Positions 20,201-32,584 of a stretch of DNA of 64,000 nt are shown here, piece by piece. This stretch comes from Gordius sp. MW1. Its lineage: Eukaryota > Nematomorpha > Gordioida > Gordea > Gordiidae. Position 1 is the stretch's first letter, and every line of letters begins with the position of its first letter. The notes beneath the pieces are model-generated. The model made no database searches, had not been told where the DNA came from, and saw only the letters and a list, made by a program, of their open reading frames with translations. The DNA lies in assembly GCA_964036665.1 (NCBI GenBank), contig OZ038530.1, positions 5,594,501 to 5,658,500 of the forward strand, in the 5' to 3' direction. The position numbers and the translations under genes were made by a program.

Positions 20201-23200
20201 TATGTAAGATGCGGTGTCACTCTGTTGCGTATTCGTGATGGTTAATGAATTGTCTTGGGGATTTTTAAAGACGCGTTGACTGATAACGTAATCGATGGGT
20301 TCTCCATTTTTTTCCCATTCTATGCTCAGGTCGAGAGATGGATCTGAGACCGCGGCGCATCTAAATACAACCGGTTCCCCGATCCTCACTTCGCCGCTTT
20401 GTGGCTTAGTTTGTATCACGGTGTGAGCTGTCGAATTATATGAAGCAAGGTAATTAGTAGGGTTTCATTTAATCAACAAAATATTAATAATATATTTAAG
20501 GCTTAATTAAGATGAACGGGGGTGTGAAATTAATAACCTATACGTGTAAAGAGTATATAGAATGCTAAATGACAAATATAAGTGAGGAATGAGTGTAGTA
20601 CATTTAACGACCAATTTGCCGCTGGCGGATTCTTCGCCAAACTTATTTTTAGCTACGCAAGTGTAATTGCCAGCATCGGAGTGGATGACGTTTTGCATGT
20701 ATAGATTGCCCTGTTGCAGAGTTTGGTATCGACCCCCGGTCACTTCAACCCCGTCCTTGAGCCACACGACTCGTGGGGTGGGTGAACCCGTGGTTACGCA
20801 AGTCAGGTTGGCGCTATCATCATCCACCACCTGTAACAACGCCGACCTATCCAAAATGGTTGGTGGCTCAGCTACATGATAATGTAACAGAATTTAAAAA
20901 TATCCCTTTGCGAAAGATTCAACTTAATATACAATTTAATGAATAAAACCTTTCGGAGTTCGCAAATTTGAGATATTTAATATTAAAGATTGCACAAACT
21001 CTTATCATTTCCATCTATGTTTGCATACATGAAATTTACCTTGAATGTTGAGAAAGGCGTTGGCGAAGATGTATCCATGGGTATTACTAGCGTTACATTG
21101 ATAAACTCCAATGTCAACATCTTTCTTCAAATCGACAATAGTGATCGTGTCTACCTCAACTTTGCGCCTTTCGTTGTAGGGGGCATCTGTTTAATGGACA
21201 AACATCGTGAATAACATTCAATCATATATGGTAAAACTGCCTACCTAATAAGGAACAATTAAAGATGAATTAAAATAAAACGCTTACCCGCGATGGGTTG
21301 GCCGTTAAAGTACCATTGAATTTGTGGTGTTGGTACACCTTTGGCTACGCATTTAATTACATGAGTCTCATCCTCGGCCTTTTTCGTATTTTCTGGTTTG
21401 ATTTCCCAGTAAGGTGCAGCTAAAGTGATAATTATTTCATTTTTATTTAATATGTAGGCTAAGAACATAATGCATGCCCAAGATACACTTAAATGTTTAA
21501 TATAAGTGAAAATTTTGAAAGTATGGTCGATTTTCTACAAACACAATTTTCAAGCTAGAATTATCCAAAAAAGTGTATAGAATTTGAAATCCCTTTGACG
21601 CACAATCTTAGTAATAGAAACGCAATATTTTTTTAATTGAAATACAACATGATTCATGTTAAAAGAAAGAAAAATAATACATTGAACTTGAACGCGCATG
21701 ACCCTCTTTTGATCTTCTCCCACATTATTTGAGGCTCGACATTCGTAATCACCGGCATCCTCATACCTCACATCCTCTATAATTAAATCGTGAGCAAAAC
21801 AATCGAATGTGTGTCTGCCTTCGGGTAGCGGGCCATCCAATTTTCTCCAAGATATTTTGGGAGCCGGTCTGAACATAACAATGTAGAAGAAATGTTGTAT
21901 TACCGTACGCATATAAATCAATGATAAAACATTATTTTAACATAACAATTACCATGAAAGGCTAAATTTTTGATTTCAAATTCTTACAATTTTATTTTGT
22001 TAAATTGGTCGACTACGCTTTAATTATTATTATGTTATGTGTGAATTCAAAAACGAAATGCATTGACTCACGATCCGCTATATATGCATCGGAGGATAAG
22101 TTTGTGGGTTCGTAATACTAATTTGTTCACCGACGAAGTCCAAGCTAGTGCGGGTGCTCGTTTTGGTATGGGATCATCTGTGCGCATAAAAATACAAAAT
22201 GTTGAAGTTTTAAGTTCTGACACCAAATTGATTCTTTCGAATAAAATATATTAGCCGTTATTGAGAAAGTAGATTTAAAGCTTGTGAAAGATTAACCGTC
22301 AACAATTCTAAGACCAATCACTCAGTAGAGGAGCAGTCAAGCAACTTGAACCCGGCACTCGAACTATGATAGATAGGGGTTTTGTAAAACAAAACATTTA
22401 ACACATAAATTTTATTTACTATTGTTATAAGTTTCAAGTGGACAGAATACTCAAATAGATTATAAAGACTTAAGCGTAACCTGGATTGACAACTTTGATA
22501 ACTTGGAATTCGCCTTGGTGAAATACGTTGAGAGCTTGGTTGTTGGCGACGCAAGTGTAAGGATTCCCATCTTGTAGGTCTTGAGAGGCGTCAACGTAGG
22601 CAAAGTGCAAATTGCCATCCATGTCCGGCATGATGCGGGGAGAGCATTTGACTTCTTTGATGTCATCCTGAAAAACAGAGTTATTTCGTAGAAGACTTGG
22701 TTTTATATGAATTCATAATAATATGAGCCCTGCCCCTGTAATATTAAATTTGAGTGAGCTATGATTATTTTAACTTCTTATGCAAAGGGCAATTTACCGC
22801 GATGAGCCAAAAGACCAAAGGTGGGGGAATGCCCATGGGCGGTGAACACTTCAGGGTCCACGGGTCACCATTTTTAACGTGGACCACGTTGGTTTGAGGC
22901 AGTTCGTCAAAGTTTTCCAATCCTTCAAAGATAAAAAGTAATAGTTATGCTCATATCATAAAATAACATTAATAATTTATTTTAAATAATTAAATTTTGG
23001 CTTTTAATATCTAAAAACCTAAGCCCCATTGAAAGCTTGTGGAATTTGCGATAAGTTAATGGATTTATAGAATTTTCCATTCAAATAATCTCAACTCTCC
23101 GACTGAGTTGATTGCAGAATATGCACTATAAATCAATATTTTAAATGTTTTCCAGAAACTTAAGTCAATGTTTATAAGATCTAACTTTTTTTCACAAAAA

Positions 23201-23839
23201 CTTAAAGGAGGGGAGCTCTTTAAAGACAAAACAGTTAATAAAAAAACTAAACTTCAATTACAACGCAAAGGTTATAATTCAATCTGACAAAAGACCTTTT
23301 CTAAAATTAAAACTCTTATGGCATAAAAGAGAATTGTTTACGAGCTTTGAGCAGCCTGACAGCGTTGCTGACCGCCACCCCGAATTGATTAGTGGCGAAG
23401 CATTGGTAAAGTCCTTCGTCGTCGATGTCGGGAGAAGTGATGGTGAGAGTACCCTTGCCCGGAACCATAATAACACGCCCGTTATTGGCTGATGGATCGT
23501 ATCGCAAACTATTCTTTTCCCAATGATAACTAAACCCCACGCACAAAAGAAAACATACAACATCTAATTCCACGATATTTGGTTTTTATTAATGTATTAA
23601 TCATTCCAAATTTGAATGGTTTGCGGTTAGAATTCGAAAGAAAATTTGGTAATTGATTAAATGATACAAAAATTGAGTGATAGTAACAAAAAAGCAAAAT
23701 AACTAATTTAATAAGATGTGGGTAGTAATTTACGTTGGTTCAGGCTCGCCGTCGGCCACGCATTCTAAAGTTACGAGTATGCGTCGATCGTAAATCAATT
23801 CGTAAGGAGGTTGCTTGAGGAAGGTGGGTGGGGAAGTAC
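14269..23839 (-). CDS. Nrg: Neuroglian / L1-family cell adhesion molecule (first exon not found)
   Basis: Coding exons: 23734-23839, 23342-23529, 22798-22922, 22481-22667, 22072-22177, 21681-21868, 21288-21419, 21040-21186, 20602-20871, 20143-20427, 18360-18733, 17462-17699, 17139-17257, 16090-16276, 15899-16021, 15551-15853, 15288-15446, 14874-14993, 14673-14748, 14269-14596. All phases agree; 1,252 residues visible. Order: Ig1 (to ~98), Ig2 (~202), Ig3 (~300), Ig4 (~393), Ig5 (~483), Ig6 (~578), five FN3 domains (~578-1079), a membrane helix ([20 protein letters not shown]), then a tail with VHEKER and the ankyrin-binding FIGQY (14431-14445) inside DSMAEYGD…DGSFIGQYG. The C-terminus ATFV resembles a class I PDZ ligand. 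Product: homophilic adhesion protein at neuronal and epithelial junctions, linked to spectrin through ankyrin. The first exon here starts in phase 2 at mature Ig1, so the signal-peptide exon lies upstream. Domain order and length match arthropod Neuroglian. Confidence 0.96.
16310..17126 (+). mobile_element. Helitron-like composite repeat, partial copy in a Neuroglian intron
   Basis: Sits in the intron between the exons 17139-17257 and 16090-16276. It contains four units with the hairpin GGCCAATGGTC…CATTGGTCAGCAGCC, then GCGAGGGAGATAGAGATGAG blocks, and ends in GAGCCCATAAATTGCATAGC as in the larger copies at 49521 and 51774. The 5' terminus with the GGGCCTTCGGCCC hairpin is missing. The long open frames across it come from the repeat itself. 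Confidence 0.75.
17768..18239. mobile_element. MITE with 8-bp target duplication, 472 bp, in a Neuroglian intron
   Basis: Left end CTTAGACTAATAGACTGCTC and right end (complement) CATAGACTAAATAGACTGCT are inverted repeats with one indel; GTTGTGCT flanks both sides (17760-17767 and 18240-18247). The 8-bp duplication points to hAT mobilisation. No coding capacity. Confidence 0.85.
18740..20142. other. Neuroglian intron between Ig6 and FN1 exons
   Basis: About 1.4 kb of A+T-rich sequence without recognisable coding or repeat structure. It is the longest intron between the visible coding exons. Confidence 0.6.
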
Positions 23840-23970
23840 CTTCAAAAAGAAAGATAAGATAGATACATGATATGTGGCTGCGTCAAGTAACTTATTGATT
23901 TCTGGCAGTAATAAATTAAACTTTAACCAAAATGCATAATCTAAAATAGCGATAAGAAGATCCATTAAAC

Positions 23971-24663
23971 CAGTGATTCTTAACCGGGGGTCGCGACCCC
24001 CTAGGGGGTCGCGAGAAGTTTGCCGGAGGGTCGCCAAATTTTTTTAGAATAAAATAAAAATATTCAGAAAAGCTTTAGAAAAAATACTCACCAGGGGATT
24101 CGAACTCGTTGTCTTAAGATTCATTATTAGAATTAATAAATGATTGTAATTTAAAATCTTTGTTTAAAACTAAAAGTTTGCCGCAATTTTGGATACAAAT
24201 TCGTGCAGAATATCCTCCATTATTTTCAGCAGCAATTCAAAATTTGCTGCCTTTCGCTAGTACATATTTGTGTGAAAAAGGCTTCTCAACTAAGGTGGAT
24301 ATAAAAACTAAAAAACGCAATCGATTGCGACTAGATTCCTGCATAAGGATAGCATTACAATCAATTGAACCAAAAATTAACAAAACGGCTGAAGATGTTC
24401 AGCAGCAGAAATCTCATTAAATATATTTCCGAATGCATATATTTTTTATTTTAAACATTGTTTTTTTGTTTAATTATGAAGTTTTTATGTTATTTAATAA
24501 AGTTGTGTTTTATGTTTATTATATAATAAAATGAAAAAAAATAGAAAATCAAGATATTATAGATAATATAACAAATATAAATTATTATGAAAAAAAGGGG
24601 GGGCCGCAAACAAATTATAAAATATTTGGGGGGTCGCGTGTATAAAAAGGTTAAGAACCACTG
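23971..24663 (+). mobile_element. hAT deletion derivative (693 bp) with C-terminal transposase ORF
   Basis: TIRs CAGTGATTCTTAACC and (complement) CAGTGGTTCTTAACC, with GGGGGTCGCG motifs just inside, are flanked by the perfect 8-bp duplication CATTAAAC (23963-23970 and 24664-24671). Between them, about 24160-24420 encodes only the end of a ZBED/SCAND3-type hAT transposase (FWIQIRAEYPPLF, LLPFASTYLCEKGFS, KTKKRNRLRL, stop). The N-terminal and catalytic parts are deleted, so it needs a helper. It lies just upstream of the first visible Neuroglian exon. Confidence 0.92.
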
Positions 24664-24671
24664 CATTAAAC

Positions 24672-25174
24672 AACTTTCAAGTCTCCATATATAAATTCTA
24701 ATCAATTGAAAATTTGATAGGCAAAAATATTTTACAATTTATTTGAGACATATGCGGAATTGTGGTAAAAAACACCAGCAAAAAATGTGCGGTAATTTAA
24801 ACAAAAAATGGGTTTAATTTTGCTTAAATTCGATACAACTATAAAAGCTATTTTTTCTATGAAAGCTAATGATCATAAAGCTAAAATATTTCCAAAAAAA
24901 TGTAGAATTATAGCCATTTTGGCTTTCTTCTATAAATAGTATTCACCATCAGCTCTTCTTGACACACTAAAAATCTTAAAATCACTTATCATCACTTTCA
25001 TATCTTTAAAAAGGAATATAGGATATGAATAAAAATGATTTGAAGGAAGGGGGAATTATCGTTGCTAGAATTGGGGGAAATATAGGTCCCTAAAGTGTAA
25101 ACCTTGTCCCCCCCAAAAGGGGGACTCACCATTTAATTCTTTCTTTAGGTCCTTTATGTATTTTATTTATCTCC
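24672..25174. other. A+T-rich spacer
   Basis: No supported gene or repeat. It lies in the presumed 5' intron or upstream region of Neuroglian. Confidence 0.5.
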
Positions 25175-27804
25175 AAGAATAAATTTATTAATGAATAAAA
25201 TCACGCAACTCTCGAGTATGTAAAAATCAAAGATCCGTATTGATAGAAATAACAAATACGTATAAGCGCGTCGGGGGGGGGGGGGGATAACATACGCGTA
25301 CTAGAAATTAAATGTAAAGGAATAAAGTTCTATGTATATATTCAGTACACAGATGTTACAATCAATTAACCTTTTGTGTCAGGGGGCATGGGGGAAAGAA
25401 AAAGTAACATACGTACCACGTATAGTGAGCGGCGGCGTTTCTTTTTATAAAAGAACAGGGGGGGGGGAAGATATCCTCGTATCTCCGGATACGATACCTT
25501 GCGGTTTTCCAAAAAAAATTAGGACCAGGGGTGGATAAAAGAATAATTGATATCATGCAATCGGATGGTTTTTATCAACAACGTTCTAATTATGGGTTTA
25601 CATGATATTAATAGTAACAATATCAAAAATATTATACTAACTATCCAAAAATTATTATATACGATATATGTATCCTTCAAAGCAATCACGTGGTCTCTTC
25701 TTTTGAAAAATTAAGTATTCATGGCCAACGGGATGTAATTATAAATACCTCATCTATGGCTTGTGGGAATACTCCTGGAATAATCCAATAATATCTTCCC
25801 CGCTCTATAGGTAACTGAATCCCGGCTCTATGAATTTCTTTTTATTGGATAATTCTGTTATTGTCGTTCTGAAATCCATCTAAAATGAGGAATTCTCAGC
25901 ATTTTAATATGCCTTTACCTCCATACATGAGGAACTCTTGCCCTCATCTGAAAATTAAGGAGACTCCTGCTGCCTTAACAATTATGGATGTCTCAGACCC
26001 GACCTGAATTTTCCATGTACCAGTTTTCAATAAGTTTTTGAAGCAATTAGTCGATAATTCATGCATTGGGTAGGGGTGATTTGTTTCGAATAACTTCTAA
26101 ATCACTTTCAATCCTGTTTTCTTTACCTTGAGGAAATTTATATTTGTGCAGGATGCGATTGGGGTATGATGAATAGGAATATACGAGGGTGGGATTTTTT
26201 TTATCTTCTGGACACCATTTTCATATTTTTAAAAAGGGGTATATTGGACCGGGGAAAACCCTTTCCCCGGTAATCGTATGGTATAATTCTACTGCATATC
26301 GTCTCTAATTTATTTATTTATATCCAACCCAAGAATAAATTTATTAATGAATAAAATCACGCAACTCTCGAGTATGTAAAAATCAAAGATCCGTATTGAT
26401 AGAAATAACAAATACGTATAAGCGCGTCGGGGGGGGGGGGGATAACATACGCGTACTAGAAATTAAATGTAAAGGAATAAAGTTCTATGTATATATTCAG
26501 TACACAGATGTTACAATCAATTAACCTTTTGTGTCAGGGGGCATGGGGGAAAGAAAAAGTAACATACGTACCACGTATAGTGAGCGGCGGCGTTTCTTTT
26601 TATAAAAGAACAGGGGGGGGGGAGATATCCTCGTATCTCCGGATACGATACCTTGCGGTTTTCCAAAAAAAATTAGGACCAGGGGTGGATAAAAGAATAA
26701 TTGATATCATGCAATCGGATGGTTTTTATCAACAACGTTCTAATTATGGGTTTACATGATATTAATAGTAACAATATCAAAAATATTATACTAACTATCC
26801 AAAAATTATTATATACGATATATGTATCCTTCAAAGCAATCACGTGGTCTCTTCTTTTGAAAAATTAAGTATTCATGGCCAACGGGATGTAATTATAAAT
26901 ACCTCATCTATGGCTTGTGGGAATACTCCTGGAATAATCCAATAATATCTTCCCCGCTCTATAGGTAACTGAATCCCGGCTCTATGAATTTCTTTTTATT
27001 GGATAATTCTGTTATTGTCGTTCTGAAATCCATCTAAAATGAGGAATTCTCAGCATTTTAATATGCCTTTACCTCCATACATGAGGAACTCTTGCCCTCA
27101 TCTGAAAATTAAGGAGACTCCTGCTGCCTTAACAATTATGGATGTCTCAGACCCGACCTGAATTTTCCATGTACCAGTTTTCAATAAGTTTTTGAAGCAA
27201 TTAGTCGATAATTCATGCATTGGGTAGGGGTGATTTGTTTCGAATAACTTCTAAATCACTTTCAATCCTGTTTTCTTTACCTTGAGGAAATTTATATTTG
27301 TGCAGGATGCGATTGGGGTATGATGAATAGGAATATACGAGGGTGGGATTTTTTTTATCTTCTGGACACCATTTTCATATTTTTAAAAAGGGGTATATTG
27401 GACCGGGGAAAACCCTTTCCCCGGTAATCGTATGGTATAATTCTACTGCATATCGTCTCTAATTTATTTATTTATATCCAACCCAAGAATAAATTTATTA
27501 ATGAATAAAATCACGCAACTCTCGAGTATGTAAAAATCAAAGATCCGTATTGATAGAAATAACAAATACGTATAAGCGCGTCGGGGGGGGGGGGATAACA
27601 TACGCGTACTAGAAATTAAATGTAAAGGAATAAAGTTCTATGTATATATTCAGTACACAGATGTTACAATCAATTAACCTTTTGTGTCAGGGGGCATGGG
27701 GGAAAGAAAAAGTAACATACGTACCACGTATAGTGAGCGGCGGCGTTTCTTTTTATAAAAGAACAGGGGGGGGGGAAGATATCCTCGTATCTCCGGATAC
27801 GATA
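25175..27804. repeat. Tandem array, 1.15-kb unit, about 2.3 copies
   Basis: AAGAATAAATTTATTAATG begins units at 25175, 26331 and 27485 (periods 1156 and 1154 bp). The third copy stops after about 320 bp at GGATACGATA. The copies are almost identical; most visible differences are in two poly-G runs (near 25270/26428/27582 and 25456/26612/27768). No conserved ORF spans a unit; the 60-90 codon frames shift with the G-run length. Confidence 0.95.
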
Positions 27805-28556
27805 ATCACATAGAAAAAGTTTAAACACAAGTTTAATTTATCCATGACATTCAAAGATGTCACTAAGGGAAATAAATTTAGGGACCATTCAATTTTGCCA
27901 AATTGTTAGCTATTTTAACGCCCATGATAAAAAAAAATCTTAGTAGCAAATTTTAAGAAGAAAAATTTAAGAGGGAATTCATGTAATAGACTCAATTCCT
28001 AGAAGTATTTCTATTTGTTTTCCATCTCGACTAATAACTCTATACATTTTTCAAACACAATTTTAGCATAAAATCTCAATATTATCTCCAGGTGTTTGGA
28101 ATGCATTTGTTCTGAAATTAATATTTTAAAAATTATATTGCTCCCTTTCGGATGATATAGACAATGTTTGCATAATATAAAAAAGAGGGGAAATCCTTTC
28201 TTTCGCGCTCATAAGAAAGATCATATTTTATTGAGTCGACGCCATTGGAGTTAACTTCAGATTATATGGATCGAGTGTCTATCTAGGTAGAAAAATTGAT
28301 TTATTCTTAAAATCGATAATCAGATGTCTGGCGCCGTTATAAAAATATTTAAGGGGGCGGGTCATTTAATTTTTCCTAAAATTTGGCATATTATTGATGA
28401 AATATTTAAGAAAACGTTATTGCGCATGATTTGAAGTAAAAGAAAAAAAGCATCCAGATCAGATGATAACAAATAATAAGTTTGGATGTTAGGAGAAAGA
28501 AATTTGTTCTCTAAGTAATTATTCATGGTGTCAAAGCAAACAAAAGCTACCTAATT
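27805..28556. other. A+T-rich spacer
   Basis: Nothing supported as gene, RNA or repeat. Confidence 0.5.
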
Positions 28557-29252
28557 TTACCGCGTTTTAAGTAGCTTACTCTTACGGCTGACAGCAGAAT
28601 GAGCATTGTGAGATTTGAGATTGTGAAAGTGAGCGTGCAATTTATAAGCGAAAACGGGTAATTGAATGATGATACATACGGTAGCGAATACCAATAAGCA
28701 ATTCGATTTTTCTCTTCTCTCGTAAAAGCTCACAACCTTATGACTATCTCCCCCGAACGGTAGGCAAGCCAAAAGGGAACGGGCCAAATATTTGAAACAA
28801 GATGGGCCGGGGGCTCGAGCCCGTTTAGCTTGTCGGGCACTCTCGGACCCCAAGCCCGACATAGATGAACTGGCCGAGGATGAATCGTCGTCTTGAATCG
28901 CAGCTGTTTGCTCATATTTAACGTTGGAATATTGGTTTGGTCGTGGATTTGAATTAAGGTTTTTGGCCTTAAGTAGGCCTTTCTTTTTATCGTTCATGGC
29001 ATTTTTGAGCCTGAGGGAGTAACTGTAAAATGGGATGGCATCAGCAGCATAACTATTAATGAGCGGACTGCCCCCTCCACCCCTAGCTACGGTCTCACAC
29101 ATCATCCCTATCAAAGCGTTTATCCCATTAGAGTGACGGTGAGCAGGTCTGTAATTGGGTTTGGCCCTTTTACCCCCACCATTGGCCTTCGTTATATAGT
29201 ATGGATTGATGGCAGTTCTTTTGTTGTTAAAGTTTGGCGTGGTCGGAGGCAT
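28557..29252 (-). CDS. Orphan one-exon ORF with one membrane segment
   Basis: From the first ATG (29250-29252) this gives 231 residues; no ATG lies upstream in frame. The N-terminal two thirds is basic and low in complexity (GGG, SSSASSSMSGLG). A Cys-containing segment (CFKYLARSLLACLPFG) is followed by a single hydrophobic stretch at about residues 185-203 (CLLVFATVCIIIQLPVFAYK) and a His/Lys-rich C-terminus. I do not recognise the family. Base composition is richer in G+C than its surroundings, which favours coding. A donor-like GTAAAA overlaps the stop, so it could instead be a 5' exon. Splicing it straight to the first visible Neuroglian exon breaks phase, so membership in Neuroglian is unsupported without another exon. 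Confidence 0.4.
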   Translation of the reverse strand: MPPTTPNFNNKRTAINPYYITKANGGGKRAKPNYRPAHRHSNGINALIGMMCETVARGGGGSPLINSYAADAIPFYSYSLRLKNAMNDKKKGLLKAKNLNSNPRPNQYSNVKYEQTAAIQDDDSSSASSSMSGLGSESARQAKRARAPGPSCFKYLARSLLACLPFGGDSHKVVSFYERREKSNCLLVFATVCIIIQLPVFAYKLHAHFHNLKSHNAHSAVSRKSKLLKTR

Positions 29253-32200
29253 GTATAGATATTTACCTTTGTAAAGTTTCAAACAAGTAAATTCACATGC
29301 GTTTCCATATAATACGTTGATTATGATGGAATTTAACTTATGGATGCCCTTCTTTTACACCCTGATGTTACACGTCTTGGTCCATGGAGGGGAGGGGTAT
29401 TTGATTGATGCCAATGCTATTTTTAGCGAGAGAGAGCGTGGGCAAGATTGGAAAATGGGTCAACCCTCGAAACTTAATTTGGCGAGGCGGTTAGAGAGGC
29501 TTACCAATGGAGTGGAGTTTAAAGCTTTTTCAGCTAAGCGATTTTTGTTGAACGAGGAGGGGCGGGAGTGAGAGAGAGAGCCCTCGAGTGTAGATACGTT
29601 GTTTTTGTTTTGTAGGAGGTGGGACGTGGGAGAGATGAGACGGAGGCGGAAGGTAAAAATAATGCGAAAAATGCATGGCAAACAAGAGGGGAGGGGGAGA
29701 GGGATCGTTGGTATGTTATTGCTTGCTTTGCTGCTCCTCGCTAGCTAGCTACCCTACCCGTGTAAATTGAATACATTGTAAAGTAGTCGCGACGATAAAA
29801 ACTTTAGCAAGTCAAATTGTGATTGCAGCAGCATTCCTTGCGCCAGCAAACACCCAAAAATATGCACATATTATTAAGGAACACGCTTTACCACCCATCC
29901 ACCCACCACAGCAGCACGATTCATCTCTCCCCCTGCCCCTTCTCCCGATTAAATTTTGTAAGCAACGATGACTGTGCTAATTTAAGGTGGTTACTTAATT
30001 GTAAACTCGTAAAAAAAAATTATTTGGAGCCTTCGGGGTTTGAAATCCAATGGATAATCGAGTAATAAAAACGTCACCATGTATATTTTAAAAATGAAAA
30101 ATAATTATAAATTATTATCGGCAACATATGATAAATTTCGGTTTATTTTGAAAAGAAATTTACATAATTAATGAGAGTGGATATGATTATGAAATTCAAA
30201 ATGTGACCCTAGGCTATTTTTATAAAAATTGTTACAACAAATTAATTTTTTCCCATATTTATACCGCATCATATACTTCCTTAAAACAAGAAATTGGATT
30301 AAGGACCTTGCACGAGGTTTATTTATGTAATTGTTTATGAAATAAAAGTAAAAATCTGACTCTCATCATTCAAATTATAATCCAAAGTTTTTTATCCAGT
30401 AAATTAAAATAACTTTGTTTTTAGGTTTTGTTTAAATTGAGGTTTTAGGGTCTTAGACGAAAACAACATAAATAACTTTAAACAAATACCAGCGCAGCTT
30501 TTTTATTTTAAAAAATTAAATTTAGTTAATTATTTATTGAATTTGAATAAACAAATAAAATGTGTCAGATAAAGTATAGCCAATACTGTCTGCCGCGAAA
30601 CAACTCTCTCTGACGTATAGACACCTGATTGCCAATTTTTATGTGATTATAAACCAAAAATGCATTTTTCATGGGCAACAAATTTATGTTTGCCCCCCCC
30701 CCCCTTAATTGAACTTTTAAACGTTTCGCCCCCCCCCCTAATCCAAAACCTGGCTACGCCTATGGCATTGGTATCATAACCAATTTAGGCACGCTATATG
30801 AAAGATGGATTTATTTGAATCAGGTTTATACGAGCACATAATTCAAAAGAAACTGAATTTAATTGGGGCTGCTACATCCGAAAAATACAATCTCAAAACA
30901 TTAAAATTCAATAGAGTTATTAGTTGAATGCAAGTAACAGAAATACACCCAAAGACGCATCTGAAAGTCCTTTGCTGCTGATCAAGCTTTCAAGGAGATA
31001 TAACGATGATTAGTGGCGGTCACCTAATATTTTCGAGCCGACAAAAATTAATAGTATATTAATTAATCGGGCCGCGAGCTAAGATGGGGGCTGATAGACC
31101 AATTTAACCCAAGGTAAGAATAACCAATATACCCTATAATATATGTTTTGATTAATCCAACTCATTAATAGTCGAATGTTGTTTACACAGTGCAGGCGCG
31201 TAGCCCGGATTTTCCCAGGGGGTAGAAAATTTCCAATTTTTCAAAAACATTTTTATTTCAATAAATTATTTATAAGGGGCGCCCCCAACGGGGATCTGGG
31301 TACTTTTCTAATCACTGATATTATTAATAATGCTTTTCATTTTTTACTGATATAGTTGCAGGCTTATTAAATCTTTAAAATATATTTTAGTAGCTTAAGC
31401 TCCTAACGATTCATCGGGAGTTAGTCCCAAGCCCCAACTCCTGATAAAATTCTTGATGTCTTTTCTTTTGGCAAAATAAACAAAAATATACACCGCTTTT
31501 GTATTTATATTTATCATTAGATCAACGAATTCCTAGGTTTAGATGTAGAAGGATGGGATAATTTCTTATGGAAATAATGCTCCAAATTTCTTTTTTACAT
31601 TGTAATTCAAGTGAATAAACGATATCGGAAAAAGAGAATAATGGTTAATTGGCTTTTTGTCGAAATTCAATTCAAAAATAAAAAAGTATATATCAGTATT
31701 TATTTATAAATGTGATTTTGAGTCATTTACTCAGCTATAGAATAAAAACTTTCAATCTAAAAATATGTTATTTTTTAATAAAAAAAATTATTAATTTTTG
31801 CCAAGGGGATAAACTTTCCTTTTTTCTACCCCCTTCTGTACGCCTATGACACAGTGTACGTACACAACATAGCTTAGAGGCGAGCACGCACACTGAGTTG
31901 GTTAATGCGCGTTAGCACAATATGTGCTCGCTGTTCGGTGCACTAGGCAAAACAGTAGCACATAAAAATGCTCGAGGGCCGAGCAGAAACTCGAGCAGAT
32001 GGTAGCAGGAGTAGAAGCAAGTTAGCAATTTAACAACTCTACATATCAGTCTTCAGCCTCTCCTTCCTTTCAATAATCACTATTCGTTAAAATTGTAAAA
32101 TGCTAATCACAATTTTTTACAACTATACACATATAATAAAAGTATCAAAGGTTAAAATATTAAAAAGGTTTATAAAAAGTTGTTTCATTTTAAATGGTTA

Positions 32201-32446
32201 GAGCACAAATTTGTCAAAGTTTAGTCAAATTAGAAAACATTAGGTTAATAAATAGTAGACGGATAAATTAGGTTCTCTAATCTTTTTTCAACTTAATTAC
32301 GTTGTTTTAAATTACCTCTAAATAGCAATTAATTTTTAATGTATAATATTTACTAACCGTAGTTGTTATCCAAAAAAAAGAGAATAATTCAAAATTTATA
32401 CAGATATTATAAAAAAAGTAGTGTAAAATGTTAAAGAATCATCTTT
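29253..32446. other. Gene-free region
   Basis: No supported genes. The short open frame at 29317-29571 (plus) has no domain and overlaps purine-rich simple sequence. At 30680-30766 lies the 3' half of a GGGCGTAGCCAGG-family MITE (see 43079-43250). The rest is A+T-rich. Confidence 0.55.
30680..30766. mobile_element. Fragment of the GGGCGTAGCCAGG MITE family
   Basis: Shares TTAATTGAACTTTT, a second poly-C run, and TAATCCAAAACCTGGCTACG with the complete copy at 43079-43250, ending at the right TIR. The left end is degraded. Confidence 0.65.
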
Positions 32447-32526
32447 TTTGGCCGGGCAGCTCCAATGATTCGGGCTTGGCCGGAGAGACCTTAGAAGGGT
32501 TCGGGCCGCCAAGAACAAATCTGACC
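32447..32526. repeat. hAT 3'-end scrap
   Basis: GGCCGGGCAGCTCC, GATTCGGGCTTGGCCGG, TTAGAAGGGTTCGGGC and ACAAATCTGACC appear in the same order as in the hAT 3' terminus at 2620-2757. Non-coding. Confidence 0.6.
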
Positions 32527-32584
32527 TTTGACGTCTAATAGTAAACTTTAAATCGATAAAGTCACTGAAAGTTATACATCGGAA

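Noticed and set aside
22063-22254. Plus-strand ORFs across Neuroglian (also 15589-15909, 18549-18782, 20667-20879, 20990-21214)
   Set aside because: Each is antisense to an Ig or FN3 exon with correct splice sites.
25332-25538. Repeat-encoded ORFs at 25332-25538 and 26487-26759 as a duplicated gene
   Set aside because: The two frames diverge because of poly-G length; not conserved as protein.
28557-28560. Joining the orphan ORF directly to the first visible Neuroglian exon
   Set aside because: The donor-like GTAAAA leaves two bases over and the acceptor at 23839 needs one, so the frame would break.
29317-29571. 84-codon plus-strand ORF with hydrophobic start
   Set aside because: No homologue, ends in purine-rich simple sequence, no splice or poly(A) context.
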